A DNA stretch of 64,000 nucleotides, from positions 1 through 64,000 of the forward strand of contig LADM01000051.1 of NCBI GenBank assembly GCA_000961645.1. The letters are read 5' to 3'. The notes under the pieces were generated by a model that saw only the letters and a list, made by a program, of their open reading frames with translations, had not been told where the DNA came from and made no database searches. Positions 15,809-24,874 of this stretch are shown here, one piece after another. Origin of the DNA: Gammaproteobacteria bacterium BRH_c0. Lineage in GTDB: Bacteria; Pseudomonadota; Gammaproteobacteria; Pseudomonadales; Porticoccaceae. A program made the translations under genes and the position numbers. How positions within the stretch are numbered: the first letter of the stretch is position 1; the number at the start of each line of letters is the position of its first letter.

Positions 15809-16462
15809 TCAAGCCTTGCGGGTGGCCTTGGGGTTTTTGCGGTTGGGAAAGCAGGTGCGGCAGATATCGCAGCGGGTGCCGTCGCAGCCCCGTGCGGAAC
15901 AGAATTCACGACCGTAGTAAATAATCTGCAAGTGCAAGGCATTCCATTTGTCGCGGGGAAACAGTTTTTTCAGATCCCTTTCCGTTTCCGTCACGCTTTT
16001 GCCGCTGCTCAGGCCCCAGCGCTGGGCGAGGCGGTGGATATGGGTGTCGACGGCAAAAGCCGGCACACCGAATGCCTGGGACATTACCACGCTGGCGGTT
16101 TTGTGACCCACGCCGGGCAGGGTTTCCAGTGCTTCCATATCGGCGGGCACCTGGCCGTTGTATTGCTCCACGAGTATTTCTGACAGCCTGGAAATAGCCC
16201 GGGATTTTTGCGGCGCCAGGCCACAGGGCTTGATGATGTTGTAGATATCCTCAACCGGGACTTTGGCCATATCTTCGGGATTGTCCGCCAGAGCAAAGAG
16301 GGCAGGGGTGACCTGGTTGACGCGCTCGTCCGTGCACTGGGCGGACAGCAATACGGCCACCAGCAGGGTGTACGCGTCCTTGTGTTGCAGGGGGATTGGC
16401 GGCGAAGGATAAAGCTCCGTCAACCGGTTGAGAATAAAAGCGGCCCTTTCCTTTTTAAGCAT
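15809..16462 (-). CDS. nth: Endonuclease III, DNA glycosylase/AP lyase
   Basis: This 217-residue base-excision repair enzyme removes oxidised pyrimidines and cuts abasic sites. The helix-hairpin-helix is LPGVGHKTA, with the Schiff-base Lys121. The catalytic Asp139 is in VDTHIHR. The C-terminal iron-sulfur region has five cysteines, 188, 193, 198, 201 and 204 (spacing 4-4-2-2). E. coli Nth instead has four with spacing 6-2-5. The REFCSARG...C..C pattern resembles a variant seen outside typical gammaproteobacteria, so this copy may be laterally acquired; that is recollection, not a search result. The gene stands alone, facing left, between a repeat-rich gap and the end of the catabolic island. 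Confidence 0.93.
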   Translation of the reverse strand: MLKKERAAFILNRLTELYPSPPIPLQHKDAYTLLVAVLLSAQCTDERVNQVTPALFALADNPEDMAKVPVEDIYNIIKPCGLAPQKSRAISRLSEILVEQYNGQVPADMEALETLPGVGHKTASVVMSQAFGVPAFAVDTHIHRLAQRWGLSSGKSVTETERDLKKLFPRDKWNALHLQIIYYGREFCSARGCDGTRCDICRTCFPNRKNPKATRKA

Positions 16463-16491
16463 GTCCGCCTCTCTCTTGTTTCAGGTTATAA

Positions 16492-16575
16492 GGGGATGGG
16501 AGATGTTGAAACGAGAGATGGGAGATGGAAAAGCTCCCAGTCTGCCATCTCTCGTCTCCCATTTCCCATATCCCC
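16492..16575. repeat. Palindromic GGGAGAT-type repeat, copy 2
   Basis: About 84 bases can fold on themselves. GGGGAT (16492-16497) pairs with ATCCCC (16570-16575), and an 11-bp stem 16511-16521 pairs with 16545-16555. An inner GGGAG/CTCCC pair caps it. The arms are runs of 7-base units, for example four successive C-A/G-T-type heptamers near 16546-16573. It fills the gap between dapC and nth, both reading left. It is related to copies at 6715 and 39780. Confidence 0.6.
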
Positions 16576-16582
16576 GCCCTTT

Positions 16583-17785
16583 TCACAGATTTTCAATCAC
16601 GGTGCGAATGCGCCGGGCGCCAGCAATACATTCATCCAGTTCCGCCACCAGCGCCATGCGCACGCGATTGCGGCCGGGATTGCCGCTCGCAGTGTCGCGC
16701 GCCAGGAAGGTGCCGGGCACCACGTGGATATTGGCTTCGCTGAACAGTTTTTGGGTAAACAACTGGTCGTCGATGGGGGTTTGCGGCCACAGGTAAAAGC
16801 TGGCGTCCGGCAGCTGCACATCCAGCACCGGGCTGAGGATGTCCATGACGGCAGCGAATTTTTGCCGGTACTGCTCGCGGTTTTCCAGTACATGCTGCTC
16901 ATCGTTCCAGGCGGCAATACTGGCCAGTTGCACGGGTACCGACATGGCGCAGCCGTGGTAGGTGCGGAAGAGCAGGAATTTTTCGAGGATAGCCGCATCC
17001 CCGGCCACAAAGCCGGAGCGCAAGCCAGGCAGGTTGGAGCGCTTGGACAGACTGTGAAATACCACGCAGCGGTCGTAGTCGTGGCGACCCAGCTCGGCAC
17101 AAGCCTGTAGCAAACCCGGTGGTGGGTTGTTTTCGTCCGGGTAGAGTTCCGAGTAGCACTCGTCGCTGGCGATCACAAAATCGTACTCATCGGCGAGCTG
17201 GATCAGCTTTTTCAGTGTCGCCATGGGCAAGACACTGCCGGTGGGATTGCCAGGCGAGCAGATATACAGCAGCTGGCACTGCTGCCAGGTGGTGGCGGGT
17301 ACCTGATCGAAATCCGGCACAAAGCCGTTGTCCCGGGTGCAGTTGAGCAGGCTGGGTTGCGCACCCGCCAACAGGGTGGCGCCTTCATAGATCTGGTAGA
17401 AGGGGTTGGGGAAAGTGACCAGGGTTTTGTGCGGCGCTGTGCTGTCGACAATGAGCTGGGCAAAGGCAAACAGTGCTTCGCGGGTACCGTTCACCGGCAG
17501 CACGTGGCGGTTCGAGTCGAGGTTGCTGAGGGCCAGTTGGAAGCGCCGCGCCAGCCAGTCACAGATGCTTTCCCGCAGGCCATCGAGGCCTTTGGTGGCC
17601 GGATAGCTGGAAATGCCATCGAGATTTTGTCGCAGGGTGTCGAGCACAAAGCCTGGTGGAGGATGGCGCGGCTCACCCATGGCAAAGCTGATCGGCTGCA
17701 GGCCCTGGGGGGCATTGCTGCCGGCCAGCAGGGCGCGAATCCGCTCAAAGGGGTAGGGGTGCAGTTTTTCCAGATGGCTATTCAT
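16583..17785 (-). CDS. dapC: Succinyldiaminopimelate transaminase
   Basis: This is a 400-residue fold-type I PLP aminotransferase. It transfers an amino group from glutamate to N-succinyl-2-amino-6-ketopimelate in lysine and peptidoglycan precursor synthesis. Lys248 in HSLSKRSNLPGLRSG should bind PLP. Asn180 (SPGNPTG), Asp208 and Tyr211 (SDECYSELY) complete the cofactor site. The N-terminal NSHLEKLHPYPFERI..L block is typical of DapC. The location next to glnD and map matches Pseudomonas-type genomes. The ATG lies in the first unit of a 13-bp tandem array that forms its upstream region. Confidence 0.93.
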   Translation of the reverse strand: MNSHLEKLHPYPFERIRALLAGSNAPQGLQPISFAMGEPRHPPPGFVLDTLRQNLDGISSYPATKGLDGLRESICDWLARRFQLALSNLDSNRHVLPVNGTREALFAFAQLIVDSTAPHKTLVTFPNPFYQIYEGATLLAGAQPSLLNCTRDNGFVPDFDQVPATTWQQCQLLYICSPGNPTGSVLPMATLKKLIQLADEYDFVIASDECYSELYPDENNPPPGLLQACAELGRHDYDRCVVFHSLSKRSNLPGLRSGFVAGDAAILEKFLLFRTYHGCAMSVPVQLASIAAWNDEQHVLENREQYRQKFAAVMDILSPVLDVQLPDASFYLWPQTPIDDQLFTQKLFSEANIHVVPGTFLARDTASGNPGRNRVRMALVAELDECIAGARRIRTVIENL

Positions 17786-17866
17786 GGATTTTGGTCATGG
17801 ATATTGGTCATGGATATTGGTCATGGATGTTGATCATGGTTATGAGTCATGGGTGTTAGTCATGGC
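17782..17866. repeat. 13-bp tandem repeat array at the dapC start
   Basis: About 6.5 head-to-tail units of a 13-base sequence, TCATGGATATTGG on the + strand, run from the dapC start codon into its leader. Units 2 and 3 are identical and the outer ones diverge. Each unit carries an ATG followed by A (ATGA) on the dapC strand. Because 13 is not a multiple of 3, these ATGs fall in rotating frames. The array has no unique spacers, so it is not a CRISPR. Slippage could change copy number. Confidence 0.85.
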
Positions 17867-17905
17867 GTGCGGTTTTCCTGCACCGGAGGTAGGTGTCGAT
17901 GAAGG

Positions 17906-20650
17906 CTAGATCCAGCGGGATTGAGGTTGCAGCGGTTCGCTGGCGGAGTCCTCGGCGTTGCGTGCATCCAATTCGCGGCAGATGGCTTCCTGTAATTGCT
18001 GGCAAAAATCCGGGTCTGACAGGGGTTGATAATCCATATCGGTGATATAGAACATATCCTCTACCCGTTCCCCCAGGGTGGAGATCTTGGCGCTGTGCAG
18101 GCGCAGGCCAAAGCGCATAAAGATGCGCCCCAGGTGGGCGAGCAGCCCTGGGCGGTCGGGGGTAATGACTTCCAGCGCCGTCAGGTTGGTGGCGGTGTCG
18201 TTGTGCAGGTAGCTGCGCGTCCTGAGGTTGAATTGCTTGAGCTGGCGCGGCGTTCTGCGCTGCACATTAAAGGTGGACTGGCTCGGAGCCTTGAGTGATT
18301 CAGCGAGGGTGCGTGAAATCTGCTGCACACGTTTGCTGTCCTCACCCAGTGGCTTGGCGTCGTCGTCCAGGACATAAAAGACATCAAAGGTGTGGCCGTT
18401 GCTGGCGGTGTGCAGGCGGGCATCCTGAATGTTGAGGTTGAGCTGGTCGAGGGTGGCAGCCGTGATGGGGAAAATATTGTGGCGCCCCTGAGTGTGGATA
18501 AAAATGCGGGTGGCCACTGACTGTTCGAGGCCCGCCTCGTCAACCACTATCACCGGCTCCTGGGAATTACCGGATTGATGAATTGCGCGGATCCAGTCGG
18601 CAATGACAGCGGCGCGCTCGCGCAGGAAAAATTCTGCGTCCACATCGCTCCAGATGCTTTCGGCAACGTCGCTGCTGATGCCCTGTTCCCGGAGGATAGT
18701 GAGGGCTTCGTTGCGCGTGCTTGCCACCCATTCACTGCGGCTTGCGGGGTTTTCCAGCCCGCGCTGCAGGGCGCGCTTGGTTTCGGTGTAGAGGGTGCGC
18801 AACAGTGAGGCGCGCCAACTGTTCCACAGGTTGGGGTTGGTGCCGCGCACGTCGCACACTGTCAGCACAAACAGGTAATCGAGGTGAATCTGGTCGCCAA
18901 CGATAGAGGCGAAATGCTGGATCACATCGGGATCGGAAATATCCTCCCGCTGCGACACCGAGGACATGAGCAAGTGCTTTTCCACCAGCCATTTCAGCAG
19001 TCGTACTTCCTGGGGTGGCAGCCCGTGGCGCTCGGCAAAGTCCACCACATCGACGGCGCCGAGGGTGGAGTGATCGCCACCGCGGCCCTTGCCGATATCG
19101 TGGTACAGGCCGGCGATAAACAGCAGTTCCGGTTTTTGCAGGTTCTTGTAGATATGGGAGGCGACAGGAAATTCGAGCGCATCCTCGGGCCTGTCGAGGC
19201 GGCGCATATTGCGGATCACCTGCAATGTATGCACATCCACCGGGTACATATGGAACAGGTCGTGCTGGGGCTGGCCGACTATGCGACCGTATTCCGGCAG
19301 GTAGCGGCCAAGGATCCCGTAACGGGTCATGCGCTGCAGTTGCAGGGCGAGTTTGCCCGGGCAGCTGAACAGGCGCATGAACAAGGCCTTGTTGTGAGGA
19401 TCGTTGCGGAATTGGTCATCAATCAGATAGCGGTGCAACTGCAACTGGCGAATGGTGGCGGCGCGGATACCGAGAATACCCGGGTCCTGGCCGAGCAACA
19501 GGAACAGTTCCAGCAGGGCGGAGGGGTGGCGATCGAAGACCCTGTCATCCACTGTTTCGATATAGTCGTCGCGCACCTGGAAGCGCTCGTTGAGCGGGCG
19601 CAGGCGCCTGGTCTTGTCCTTGCGCAGAATGACTTCGTCGAGATACTGCAGCAGCACGTCATTCAGTTCCCGCATCGACAGCACCACCCGGTAATAGCGG
19701 TGCATGAATTGCTCCACCGCCAGGCGCTGTTCGGTATCTTTGTAGCCGAACAGGGTGGCCAGTTTGCGCTGGTGGTCAAACAGCAGCCGTTCCTCCGGGC
19801 GCTTTGCAAGCAAGTGCAGCCCGTAGCGCACGCGCCACAGGAATTCCTCGCCGCTGCGCAGCAGGTCGAGTTCCTCTTCGTTGATAAAGCCCTGGCCGCG
19901 CAGGTCAGACAGGGAGTTGGCCTGGAAGTGGCGGCGCGCCACCCAGTTGATCATCTGGATATCGCGCAGGCCGCCCGGCGCTTCCTTGACGTTGGGTTCG
20001 AGGTTGTACTCGGTATAGCCGTGCTTGCGGTGGCGCTCGATCTGCTCGTCCCACTTGGCGCGGAAAAACTGCGCGGATGGCCAGATTTTGTTGGGCTCGG
20101 TCTTTTTCAGCATCAGCTGGCGCAATTCGCTGCTGCCCGCCAGGGTGCGGCATTCTGTCAGGTTGGTGGCGACGGTAATATCGCTTTTGGCTTCGTCCAC
20201 GCACTGATCGACGGAGCGCACACTCTGGCCAATCTTGAGCTGGATATCCCACAGGAAGGTGAGGAATTTCTCGATATTTTCCTTGTAGGGTTTGGTGTTG
20301 GATTTTTTTAGCAGGATCAGCAAGTCGATATCAGAGTGGGGATGCAGCTCGCCGCGCCCGTAACCGCCTACCGCCAGCAGGGCGATATTGTCGTCCCACT
20401 TGAGGCGATTCCAGGCGTGGACCAGAATGCGGTCGATAAAGGCCGCGCGCTCATACACCAGGGTGCGGACCTGCTCACCTTCCAGAAAGCGGTTGTCGAG
20501 ATGGGCGTTGGCGGCGGCAATGGCGTCCTTGAAGACCACTAGCGGGTTGCCTTCGCTCAGACGCCTTAGAAATCGCTGCTCGTCAAAGAAAAGCAGGGTT
20601 TGGCGATGAACTTCACTGACCACTGGCTTGGGTCCAGGGGAACACTTCAT
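17906..20650 (-). CDS. glnD: Bifunctional [protein-PII] uridylyltransferase / uridylyl-removing enzyme
   Basis: GlnD senses glutamine and uridylylates or deuridylylates PII proteins to control nitrogen assimilation. This protein has about 914 residues, close to the family norm. The nucleotidyltransferase motif is GGYGRGELHPHSDIDLLIL near residue 80-100. The HD hydrolase domain has HDIGKGRGGDHS, and two C-terminal ACT domains (DEAGLEQSVATRIFI... and VITPDRPGLLAHLGRIF...) bind glutamine. The frame is open to 20680. ATG at 20650 and GTG at 20623 are both possible starts, overlapping the end of map by 38 or 11 bases, and neither has a strong ribosome-binding site. map-glnD-dapC is the usual order in pseudomonads. 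Confidence 0.95.
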   Translation of the reverse strand: MKCSPGPKPVVSEVHRQTLLFFDEQRFLRRLSEGNPLVVFKDAIAAANAHLDNRFLEGEQVRTLVYERAAFIDRILVHAWNRLKWDDNIALLAVGGYGRGELHPHSDIDLLILLKKSNTKPYKENIEKFLTFLWDIQLKIGQSVRSVDQCVDEAKSDITVATNLTECRTLAGSSELRQLMLKKTEPNKIWPSAQFFRAKWDEQIERHRKHGYTEYNLEPNVKEAPGGLRDIQMINWVARRHFQANSLSDLRGQGFINEEELDLLRSGEEFLWRVRYGLHLLAKRPEERLLFDHQRKLATLFGYKDTEQRLAVEQFMHRYYRVVLSMRELNDVLLQYLDEVILRKDKTRRLRPLNERFQVRDDYIETVDDRVFDRHPSALLELFLLLGQDPGILGIRAATIRQLQLHRYLIDDQFRNDPHNKALFMRLFSCPGKLALQLQRMTRYGILGRYLPEYGRIVGQPQHDLFHMYPVDVHTLQVIRNMRRLDRPEDALEFPVASHIYKNLQKPELLFIAGLYHDIGKGRGGDHSTLGAVDVVDFAERHGLPPQEVRLLKWLVEKHLLMSSVSQREDISDPDVIQHFASIVGDQIHLDYLFVLTVCDVRGTNPNLWNSWRASLLRTLYTETKRALQRGLENPASRSEWVASTRNEALTILREQGISSDVAESIWSDVDAEFFLRERAAVIADWIRAIHQSGNSQEPVIVVDEAGLEQSVATRIFIHTQGRHNIFPITAATLDQLNLNIQDARLHTASNGHTFDVFYVLDDDAKPLGEDSKRVQQISRTLAESLKAPSQSTFNVQRRTPRQLKQFNLRTRSYLHNDTATNLTALEVITPDRPGLLAHLGRIFMRFGLRLHSAKISTLGERVEDMFYITDMDYQPLSDPDFCQQLQEAICRELDARNAEDSASEPLQPQSRWI

Positions 20651-21407
20651 CAGTGCGGGCGGTGAGCACTTCGACGCCATCGGCGGTCACCACCATGGTG
20701 TGCTCCCACTGGGCTGACAGACGCCCGTCGCGGGTTTCCACGGTCCAGCCATCGCTCTTGAGCTTGGTCTGGTGCTTGCCGGCATTGATCATCGGTTCGA
20801 TGGTGAAGGTCATGCCTTCCTTGAGCACCAGGCCGGTACCCGCCTGGCCGAAGTGCAGCACCTGCGGCTCCTCGTGGAATTCGTTGCCAATGCCATGGCC
20901 GCAATAGTCGCGCACCACGGAGTAGTAGTTGGCTTCGGCGTGCTTCTGGATGGCGTGGCCGATATCGCCGAGGCGGGCGCCGGGGCGCACCAGCGCCATG
21001 CCGATATAGAGGCACTCCTGGGTGATGCGAATCAGGCGGGTGGCGTGTTCGGGCGCTTCGCCGACGCAGAACATCTTGCTGGTGTCGCCGTAGTAGCCAT
21101 CCTTGATCACGGTGACATCGATATTGATGATGTCACCGGACTTGAGGACTTTTTTCTCGCTGGGAATGCCGTGGCATACCACATGGTTGACCGAGGTGCA
21201 GATGGACTTGGGAAACCCCTTGTAATTGAGGGGGGCGGGGATGGCCTGCTGGACGTTGACTATATAGTCGTGGCAGATGTCATTGAGGTGGGCGGTAGTG
21301 ACACCGGGCACCACATGCTCGCCGATCATTTCCAGCACATCCGCCGCGAGGCGACCCGCCACGCGCATTTTGGCGATTTCATCCGGGGTCTTCAGTCGAA
21401 CGGCCAT
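20613..21407 (-). CDS. map: Type I methionine aminopeptidase
   Basis: This 264-residue cytosolic metalloprotease removes the initiator methionine from new proteins. The conserved substrate histidine is in HVVCHGIPSE. The metal ligands are visible in order: NIDVTVIKDGYYGDTS (two Asp), GHGIGNEFHEEP (His), FTIEPMIN (Glu) and SAQWEHTMVVT (Glu). There is no N-terminal zinc-finger extension, as expected for the bacterial type. It is transcribed away from rpsB, as in E. coli and Pseudomonas. A TACAAT -10-like hexamer on its strand lies at 21434-21439, about 30 bases before the start, but a matching -35 is not obvious. Confidence 0.97.
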   Translation of the reverse strand: MAVRLKTPDEIAKMRVAGRLAADVLEMIGEHVVPGVTTAHLNDICHDYIVNVQQAIPAPLNYKGFPKSICTSVNHVVCHGIPSEKKVLKSGDIINIDVTVIKDGYYGDTSKMFCVGEAPEHATRLIRITQECLYIGMALVRPGARLGDIGHAIQKHAEANYYSVVRDYCGHGIGNEFHEEPQVLHFGQAGTGLVLKEGMTFTIEPMINAGKHQTKLKSDGWTVETRDGRLSAQWEHTMVVTADGVEVLTARTDEVFPWTQASGQ

Positions 21408-21553
21408 AACCTCAATCCTTGCAAAAGACGCACATTGTACCCAAAAGCCCCGCTCAGTTGCACCAAGTCGCCGTCGGCGATGTTGCTTTCAGGCGGGCTG
21501 AGGGGCAATTGCCCGGCAGGCAGGTTTTGCTTCATTGGCTGGTGGTTTTGTGG
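21408..21553. other. Promoter part of the map/rpsB divergent gap, otherwise empty
   Basis: The whole gap between map and rpsB is 322 bases (21408-21729). This left part contains a weak leftward -10 candidate for map (21434-21439) and leads into the rpsB promoter. I see no RNA gene or ORF of substance in it. The right part of the gap is described separately as the rpsB promoter and leader. Confidence 0.5.
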
Positions 21554-21559
21554 TATAAA
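21551..21559 (+). promoter_or_regulatory. Extended -10 promoter for rpsB-tsf
   Basis: TGG followed by TATAAA (21554-21559) is an extended -10 element. A weak TTCATT at 21531-21536 stands 17 bases upstream as a poor -35. Transcription starting near 21566 would give a 5' leader of about 160 bases before the rpsB ATG. Confidence 0.55.
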
Positions 21560-21629
21560 TCGCGCCCCCGCTGGCCTGTCGCCATCGGGGATACAAAATC
21601 ACACACAAACCGTCACGGCGAAATGGGTG

Positions 21630-21729
21630 CCCATACCAGTATTGACTGGGGGTTTTTTGTCGGGGTTTGTGGAGGACTAACCCGTCGGAGCCGCTTGAAC
21701 GCGAACTCCCACACACAAGGTAAATACAG
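21630..21729 (+). promoter_or_regulatory. Structured rpsB leader (candidate S2 autoregulatory leader)
   Basis: The long leader contains two features. CCC...CCAGT (21630-21640) can pair with ACTGGGGG (21645-21652) and is followed by six Ts (21653-21658), an attenuator-like hairpin. Further on, TGTGGAG (21668-21674) can pair with CTCCCACA (21706-21713) to enclose a conserved-looking bulged stretch just before the start codon. In E. coli the rpsB leader (t44/S2 leader) binds S2 and represses translation. Equivalence here is inferred from position and length. Confidence 0.4.
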
Positions 21730-22497
21730 ATGACAGCAGTCAGCATGAGCGAAATGTTGCAGGCCGGCGTTCACTTTGGTCACCAGACCCGTTTCTGGAA
21801 CCCCAAAATGAACAAATATATCTTCGGCGCCCGCAACAAGATACATATTATCAACCTCGAACAAACCGTTCCCGCTTTCAATGGCGCCCTTGAAGAAGTG
21901 CGCAAACTGGCAGCCCGTGGCAACAAGGTTCTGTTTGTTGGCACCAAGCGCGCCGCACAAAAAGTCATTATCGAGCAGGCTCAGCGTGCCGGTATGCCCT
22001 TCGTCAGCCAGCGCTGGCTGGGCGGCATGCTCACCAACTACAAGACCATTCGCGCCTCTATCAAGCGCCTGCGTGAACTTGAAGCCCAGAGCCAAGACGG
22101 TACGTTCCTGAAGCTCACCAAAAAAGAAGCCCTGATGCGCACCCGTCTGATGGAAAAGCTTGACCGCTCCATCGGTGGTATCAAGGATATGGGCGGCCTG
22201 CCCGATGCCATCTTCGTGATCGATGTCGATCACGAGCGCATCGCCATCCAGGAAGCCAACAAGCTCGGTATTCCGGTGATCGGCGTAGTCGATACCAACA
22301 GCGACCCCGATGGCGTTGATGTGGTTATCCCCGGTAACGATGACGCCATCCGCGCCATCAAGCTGTACCTGACCGCTGTCGCCGACGCAGTACTCGAAGG
22401 CAAGAACCAGGGCAACACTGTCCCCTCTGCCAAAAACGAGTTTGTCGAGGTCAACGAATCAGCGGCTGCCGCTGACGGGGCTGCCCCGCAGGCCTAA
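21730..22497 (+). CDS. rpsB: 30S ribosomal protein S2
   Basis: This 255-residue protein of the small ribosomal subunit binds 16S rRNA on the back of the head together with S1. The signature N-terminus [22 protein letters not shown], the [12 protein letters not shown] strand and [13 protein letters not shown] are all present. The segment [30 protein letters not shown] matches the family. A short alanine-rich C-terminal tail follows residue 230. It is cotranscribed with tsf, with a terminator-like hairpin between them. The ribosome-binding site is weak (AAGGT), consistent with translational control by the leader. Confidence 0.99.
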   Translation: MTAVSMSEMLQAGVHFGHQTRFWNPKMNKYIFGARNKIHIINLEQTVPAFNGALEEVRKLAARGNKVLFVGTKRAAQKVIIEQAQRAGMPFVSQRWLGGMLTNYKTIRASIKRLRELEAQSQDGTFLKLTKKEALMRTRLMEKLDRSIGGIKDMGGLPDAIFVIDVDHERIAIQEANKLGIPVIGVVDTNSDPDGVDVVIPGNDDAIRAIKLYLTAVADAVLEGKNQGNTVPSAKNEFVEVNESAAAADGAAPQA

Positions 22498-22552
22498 GTG
22501 CCCGGCAAGAGCGCAGCCAGCGTGGCCAGTCACGACTGGCTGGGCAACACCG

Positions 22553-22576
22553 AAAAGGGGGCTATGCCCCCTTTTT
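22553..22576 (+). terminator. rpsB-tsf intercistronic terminator/attenuator
   Basis: A 10-bp stem, AAAAGGGGGC (22553-22562) / GCCCCCTTTT (22566-22575), has a TAT loop and ends in a run of five Ts. It is a textbook intrinsic terminator placed between rpsB and tsf. As in other gammaproteobacteria it probably works partially, lowering tsf relative to rpsB. Confidence 0.8.
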
Positions 22577-22607
22577 ACCAACAGATTTGTATTTTGAGGA
22601 ATGACTG

Positions 22608-23474
22608 ATGGCAGAGATTACTGCTTCCCTGGTAAAAGAACTGCGTGAGCGCACCGGCCTTGGCATGATGGAGTGCAAGAAAGCACTGGTTGAGACTGCG
22701 GGCGATATCGAAAAAGCGATTGATGACCTGCGCAAGTCGAGCGGCATGAAGGCAGCCAAAAAAGCGGGCCGTACCGCTGCAGACGGCGCTGTGTCTGTCA
22801 AGGTTTCCGACGATGGTTCCTTCGGCGTGCTGGTTGAAGTCAACTCCGAGACCGATTTCGTAGCCCGCGACAGCAACTTCCAGGCGTTTGTCCAGCAGGT
22901 GCTGGACAAGGCATTTGCCGAGCGTCAGGATGATGTGGCGGCGCTGATGGCCGGTGAGCTGGAAACAGCCCGCGAAGCGCTGGTGCAAAAAATTGGCGAA
23001 AACATTTCCGTGCGTCGTATCGCCCTGGTTGAGGCCGGTGTGGTTGGCAGCTATGTGCACAGCAATGGCCGTATCGCTGTGCTGACTGCCCTCAATGGCG
23101 GCACTGCCGAGCTGGCCAAAGATGTCGCCATGCATGTGGCGGCGTCCAATCCCCAGGTCAACAAGCCCGAGGAGATGTCCCAGGACGTGATCGCCAAGGA
23201 AAAGGAAATTTACTCAGCCCAGGCCCGTGAAAGCGGCAAGCCTGAAGAGATCATCGAAAAAATGATCGCTGGTCGTGTTTCCAAGTTCCTCGCCGAGAAC
23301 AGCCTGGTTGAGCAGCCTTTCGTCAAGGATCCCGATGTCAAGGTCGGCCAGCTGGTGAAAAAAGCCGGTGCCGATGTTCAGTCTTTCGTCCGCTTCGAAG
23401 TGGGTGAAGGCATTGAAGTGGAAAAAGTGGACTTTGCCGCCGAAGTGGCTGCCCAGGTCCAGGCGTCAAAATAG
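22608..23474 (+). CDS. tsf: Elongation factor Ts
   Basis: EF-Ts is the nucleotide exchange factor that releases GDP from EF-Tu. The 288-residue length is typical. The N-terminal domain begins [22 protein letters not shown], and the core carries the TDF motif in [11 protein letters not shown] that inserts next to the EF-Tu nucleotide site. The C-terminal part has QPFVKDP and VGEGIE. It starts 110 bases after rpsB, with GAGGAA a few bases before the ATG. Confidence 0.99.
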   Translation: MAEITASLVKELRERTGLGMMECKKALVETAGDIEKAIDDLRKSSGMKAAKKAGRTAADGAVSVKVSDDGSFGVLVEVNSETDFVARDSNFQAFVQQVLDKAFAERQDDVAALMAGELETAREALVQKIGENISVRRIALVEAGVVGSYVHSNGRIAVLTALNGGTAELAKDVAMHVAASNPQVNKPEEMSQDVIAKEKEIYSAQARESGKPEEIIEKMIAGRVSKFLAENSLVEQPFVKDPDVKVGQLVKKAGADVQSFVRFEVGEGIEVEKVDFAAEVAAQVQASK

Positions 23475-23532
23475 TTGTTAATCCCGCGCGGGATTCCAGC
23501 CGGAGTCCCGCGTCTTGCCCAGGAACCGGACT

Positions 23533-24270
23533 ATGGCCGAAGCCAATACTGCCAAGGATAAGAAGTTCAAGCGCATTCTCCTCAAACTCAGCGGCGAAGA
23601 GCTGATGGGTACTGAGGGATTCGGGATCGACCCCAAGGTGCTGGACCGCATGGCCCTCGAAATCGGCCAGCTGGTGGGTATTGGGGTGCAGGTGGGCCTG
23701 GTGATCGGCGGCGGCAACCTGTTTCGCGGTGCGGCCCTGCATACGGCGGGAATGGATCGCGTCACCGGCGACCACATGGGTATGCTGGCGACTGTGATGA
23801 ACGCCCTGGCGATGCGCGATGCCCTGGTGCGCACCAATATCTCGGCGCGGGTCATGTCAGCCATCCCCATGAGCGGGATTGTCGAACACTATGACCGGCG
23901 CAACGCTGTGCGCGCCCTGGCCACCGGCGAGGTGGTACTGTTTGCCGCCGGTACCGGCAACCCCTTCTTCACCACCGACTCAGCTGCCTGCCTGCGCGGT
24001 ATCGAAGTGGGTGCCGAACTGGTGCTGAAAGCGACCAAGGTCGACGGGGTGTATTCCGCCGACCCGCAGATTGATCCCAGCGCCACCCTCTATACCCATC
24101 TCACCTATGACGAGGCCCTCGACCAGAAACTGGGCGTGATGGATCTCACCGCTATCTGCCTGTGCCGCGAGAGCCGGATGCCACTGCGGGTATTCAGGAT
24201 GTCGAAACCCGGTGCCCTGCTCAATATCGTTATGGGTGGCAACGAAGGCACCCTCATTGAGGAACAATGA
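23533..24270 (+). CDS. pyrH: Uridylate kinase
   Basis: PyrH phosphorylates UMP to UDP. It belongs to the amino-acid-kinase fold rather than the adenylate-kinase fold, and is feedback controlled by UTP and GTP. The 245-residue protein shows LLKLSGEEL (phosphate binding), GGGNLFRG (UMP/ATP site), [11 protein letters not shown] and the terminal [14 protein letters not shown]...GTLI block. I place the start at the ATG at 23533, which has AGGA 8 bases upstream, rather than at the in-frame TTG at 23515. It overlaps or abuts frr, continuing the translation-factor operon. Confidence 0.98.
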   Translation: MAEANTAKDKKFKRILLKLSGEELMGTEGFGIDPKVLDRMALEIGQLVGIGVQVGLVIGGGNLFRGAALHTAGMDRVTGDHMGMLATVMNALAMRDALVRTNISARVMSAIPMSGIVEHYDRRNAVRALATGEVVLFAAGTGNPFFTTDSAACLRGIEVGAELVLKATKVDGVYSADPQIDPSATLYTHLTYDEALDQKLGVMDLTAICLCRESRMPLRVFRMSKPGALLNIVMGGNEGTLIEEQ

Positions 24271-24272
24271 CA

Positions 24273-24830
24273 ATGATCGAAGACTTCAAAAATGACGCCA
24301 ACGAACGCATGGCGAAGAGCATCGAGTCGCTGACTCACGCGTTCAACAAGATTCGCACCGGGCGTGCTCATCCCAGCATCCTCGATGGCATTATGGTGCC
24401 TTATTACGGTACCGATACGCCCCTCAGCCAGGTGGCCAATATCAATGTGGTCGATGCCCGCACGCTGGCCATCAGCCCGTGGGAAAAGAACCTTATTCCT
24501 GCCATTGAAAAAGCCATTCTCAAATCCGACCTGGGGATTAACCCCAGCACCTCCGGCGACCTGATCCGCATTCCCATGCCAGCGCTGACCGAGGAAACCC
24601 GCAAGGTGTATATTCGCCAGGCGCGCGCCGAGGCGGAAAATGCCCGTATTGCCGTGCGCAACATCCGCCGCGATGTGCTGTCGGATATCAAGGAGCTGCT
24701 CAAGGCCAAGGAAATTACCGAGGATGAGGAGCGCAAGGGCCAGGACGATATCCAGAAAATTACCGACAGCTTTGTCGCCAAGGTGGAAAGTGCGCTGGCG
24801 GCCAAAGAAGCCGATCTGATGGAAATTTGA
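24273..24830 (+). CDS. frr: Ribosome recycling factor
   Basis: RRF works with EF-G to split ribosomes after termination. The 185-residue length from this start equals that of E. coli RRF. Key segments are the [17 protein letters not shown] hinge, the ISPWEKN...IEKAI block and the long C-terminal helix with ARN.RRD....IKELLK. There are two candidate ATGs; GAGGAA (24259-24264) is 8 bases before 24273 but only 2 before 24267, so 24273 is chosen. The upstream ATG would overlap the pyrH stop by 4 bases, suggesting coupled translation either way. Confidence 0.97.
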   Translation: MIEDFKNDANERMAKSIESLTHAFNKIRTGRAHPSILDGIMVPYYGTDTPLSQVANINVVDARTLAISPWEKNLIPAIEKAILKSDLGINPSTSGDLIRIPMPALTEETRKVYIRQARAEAENARIAVRNIRRDVLSDIKELLKAKEITEDEERKGQDDIQKITDSFVAKVESALAAKEADLMEI

Positions 24831-24874
24831 GGTCTTAACAGGACGTTTTATTCCCTTACTGATTCAGGACAGCT

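Noticed and set aside
17782-17866. Possible CRISPR array
   Set aside because: The 13-bp units are contiguous, with no unique spacers, and no cas gene is present.
18884-20311. 475-codon open frame antisense to glnD
   Set aside because: glnD is unmistakable in this interval, and the antisense translation is low-complexity with no family match.
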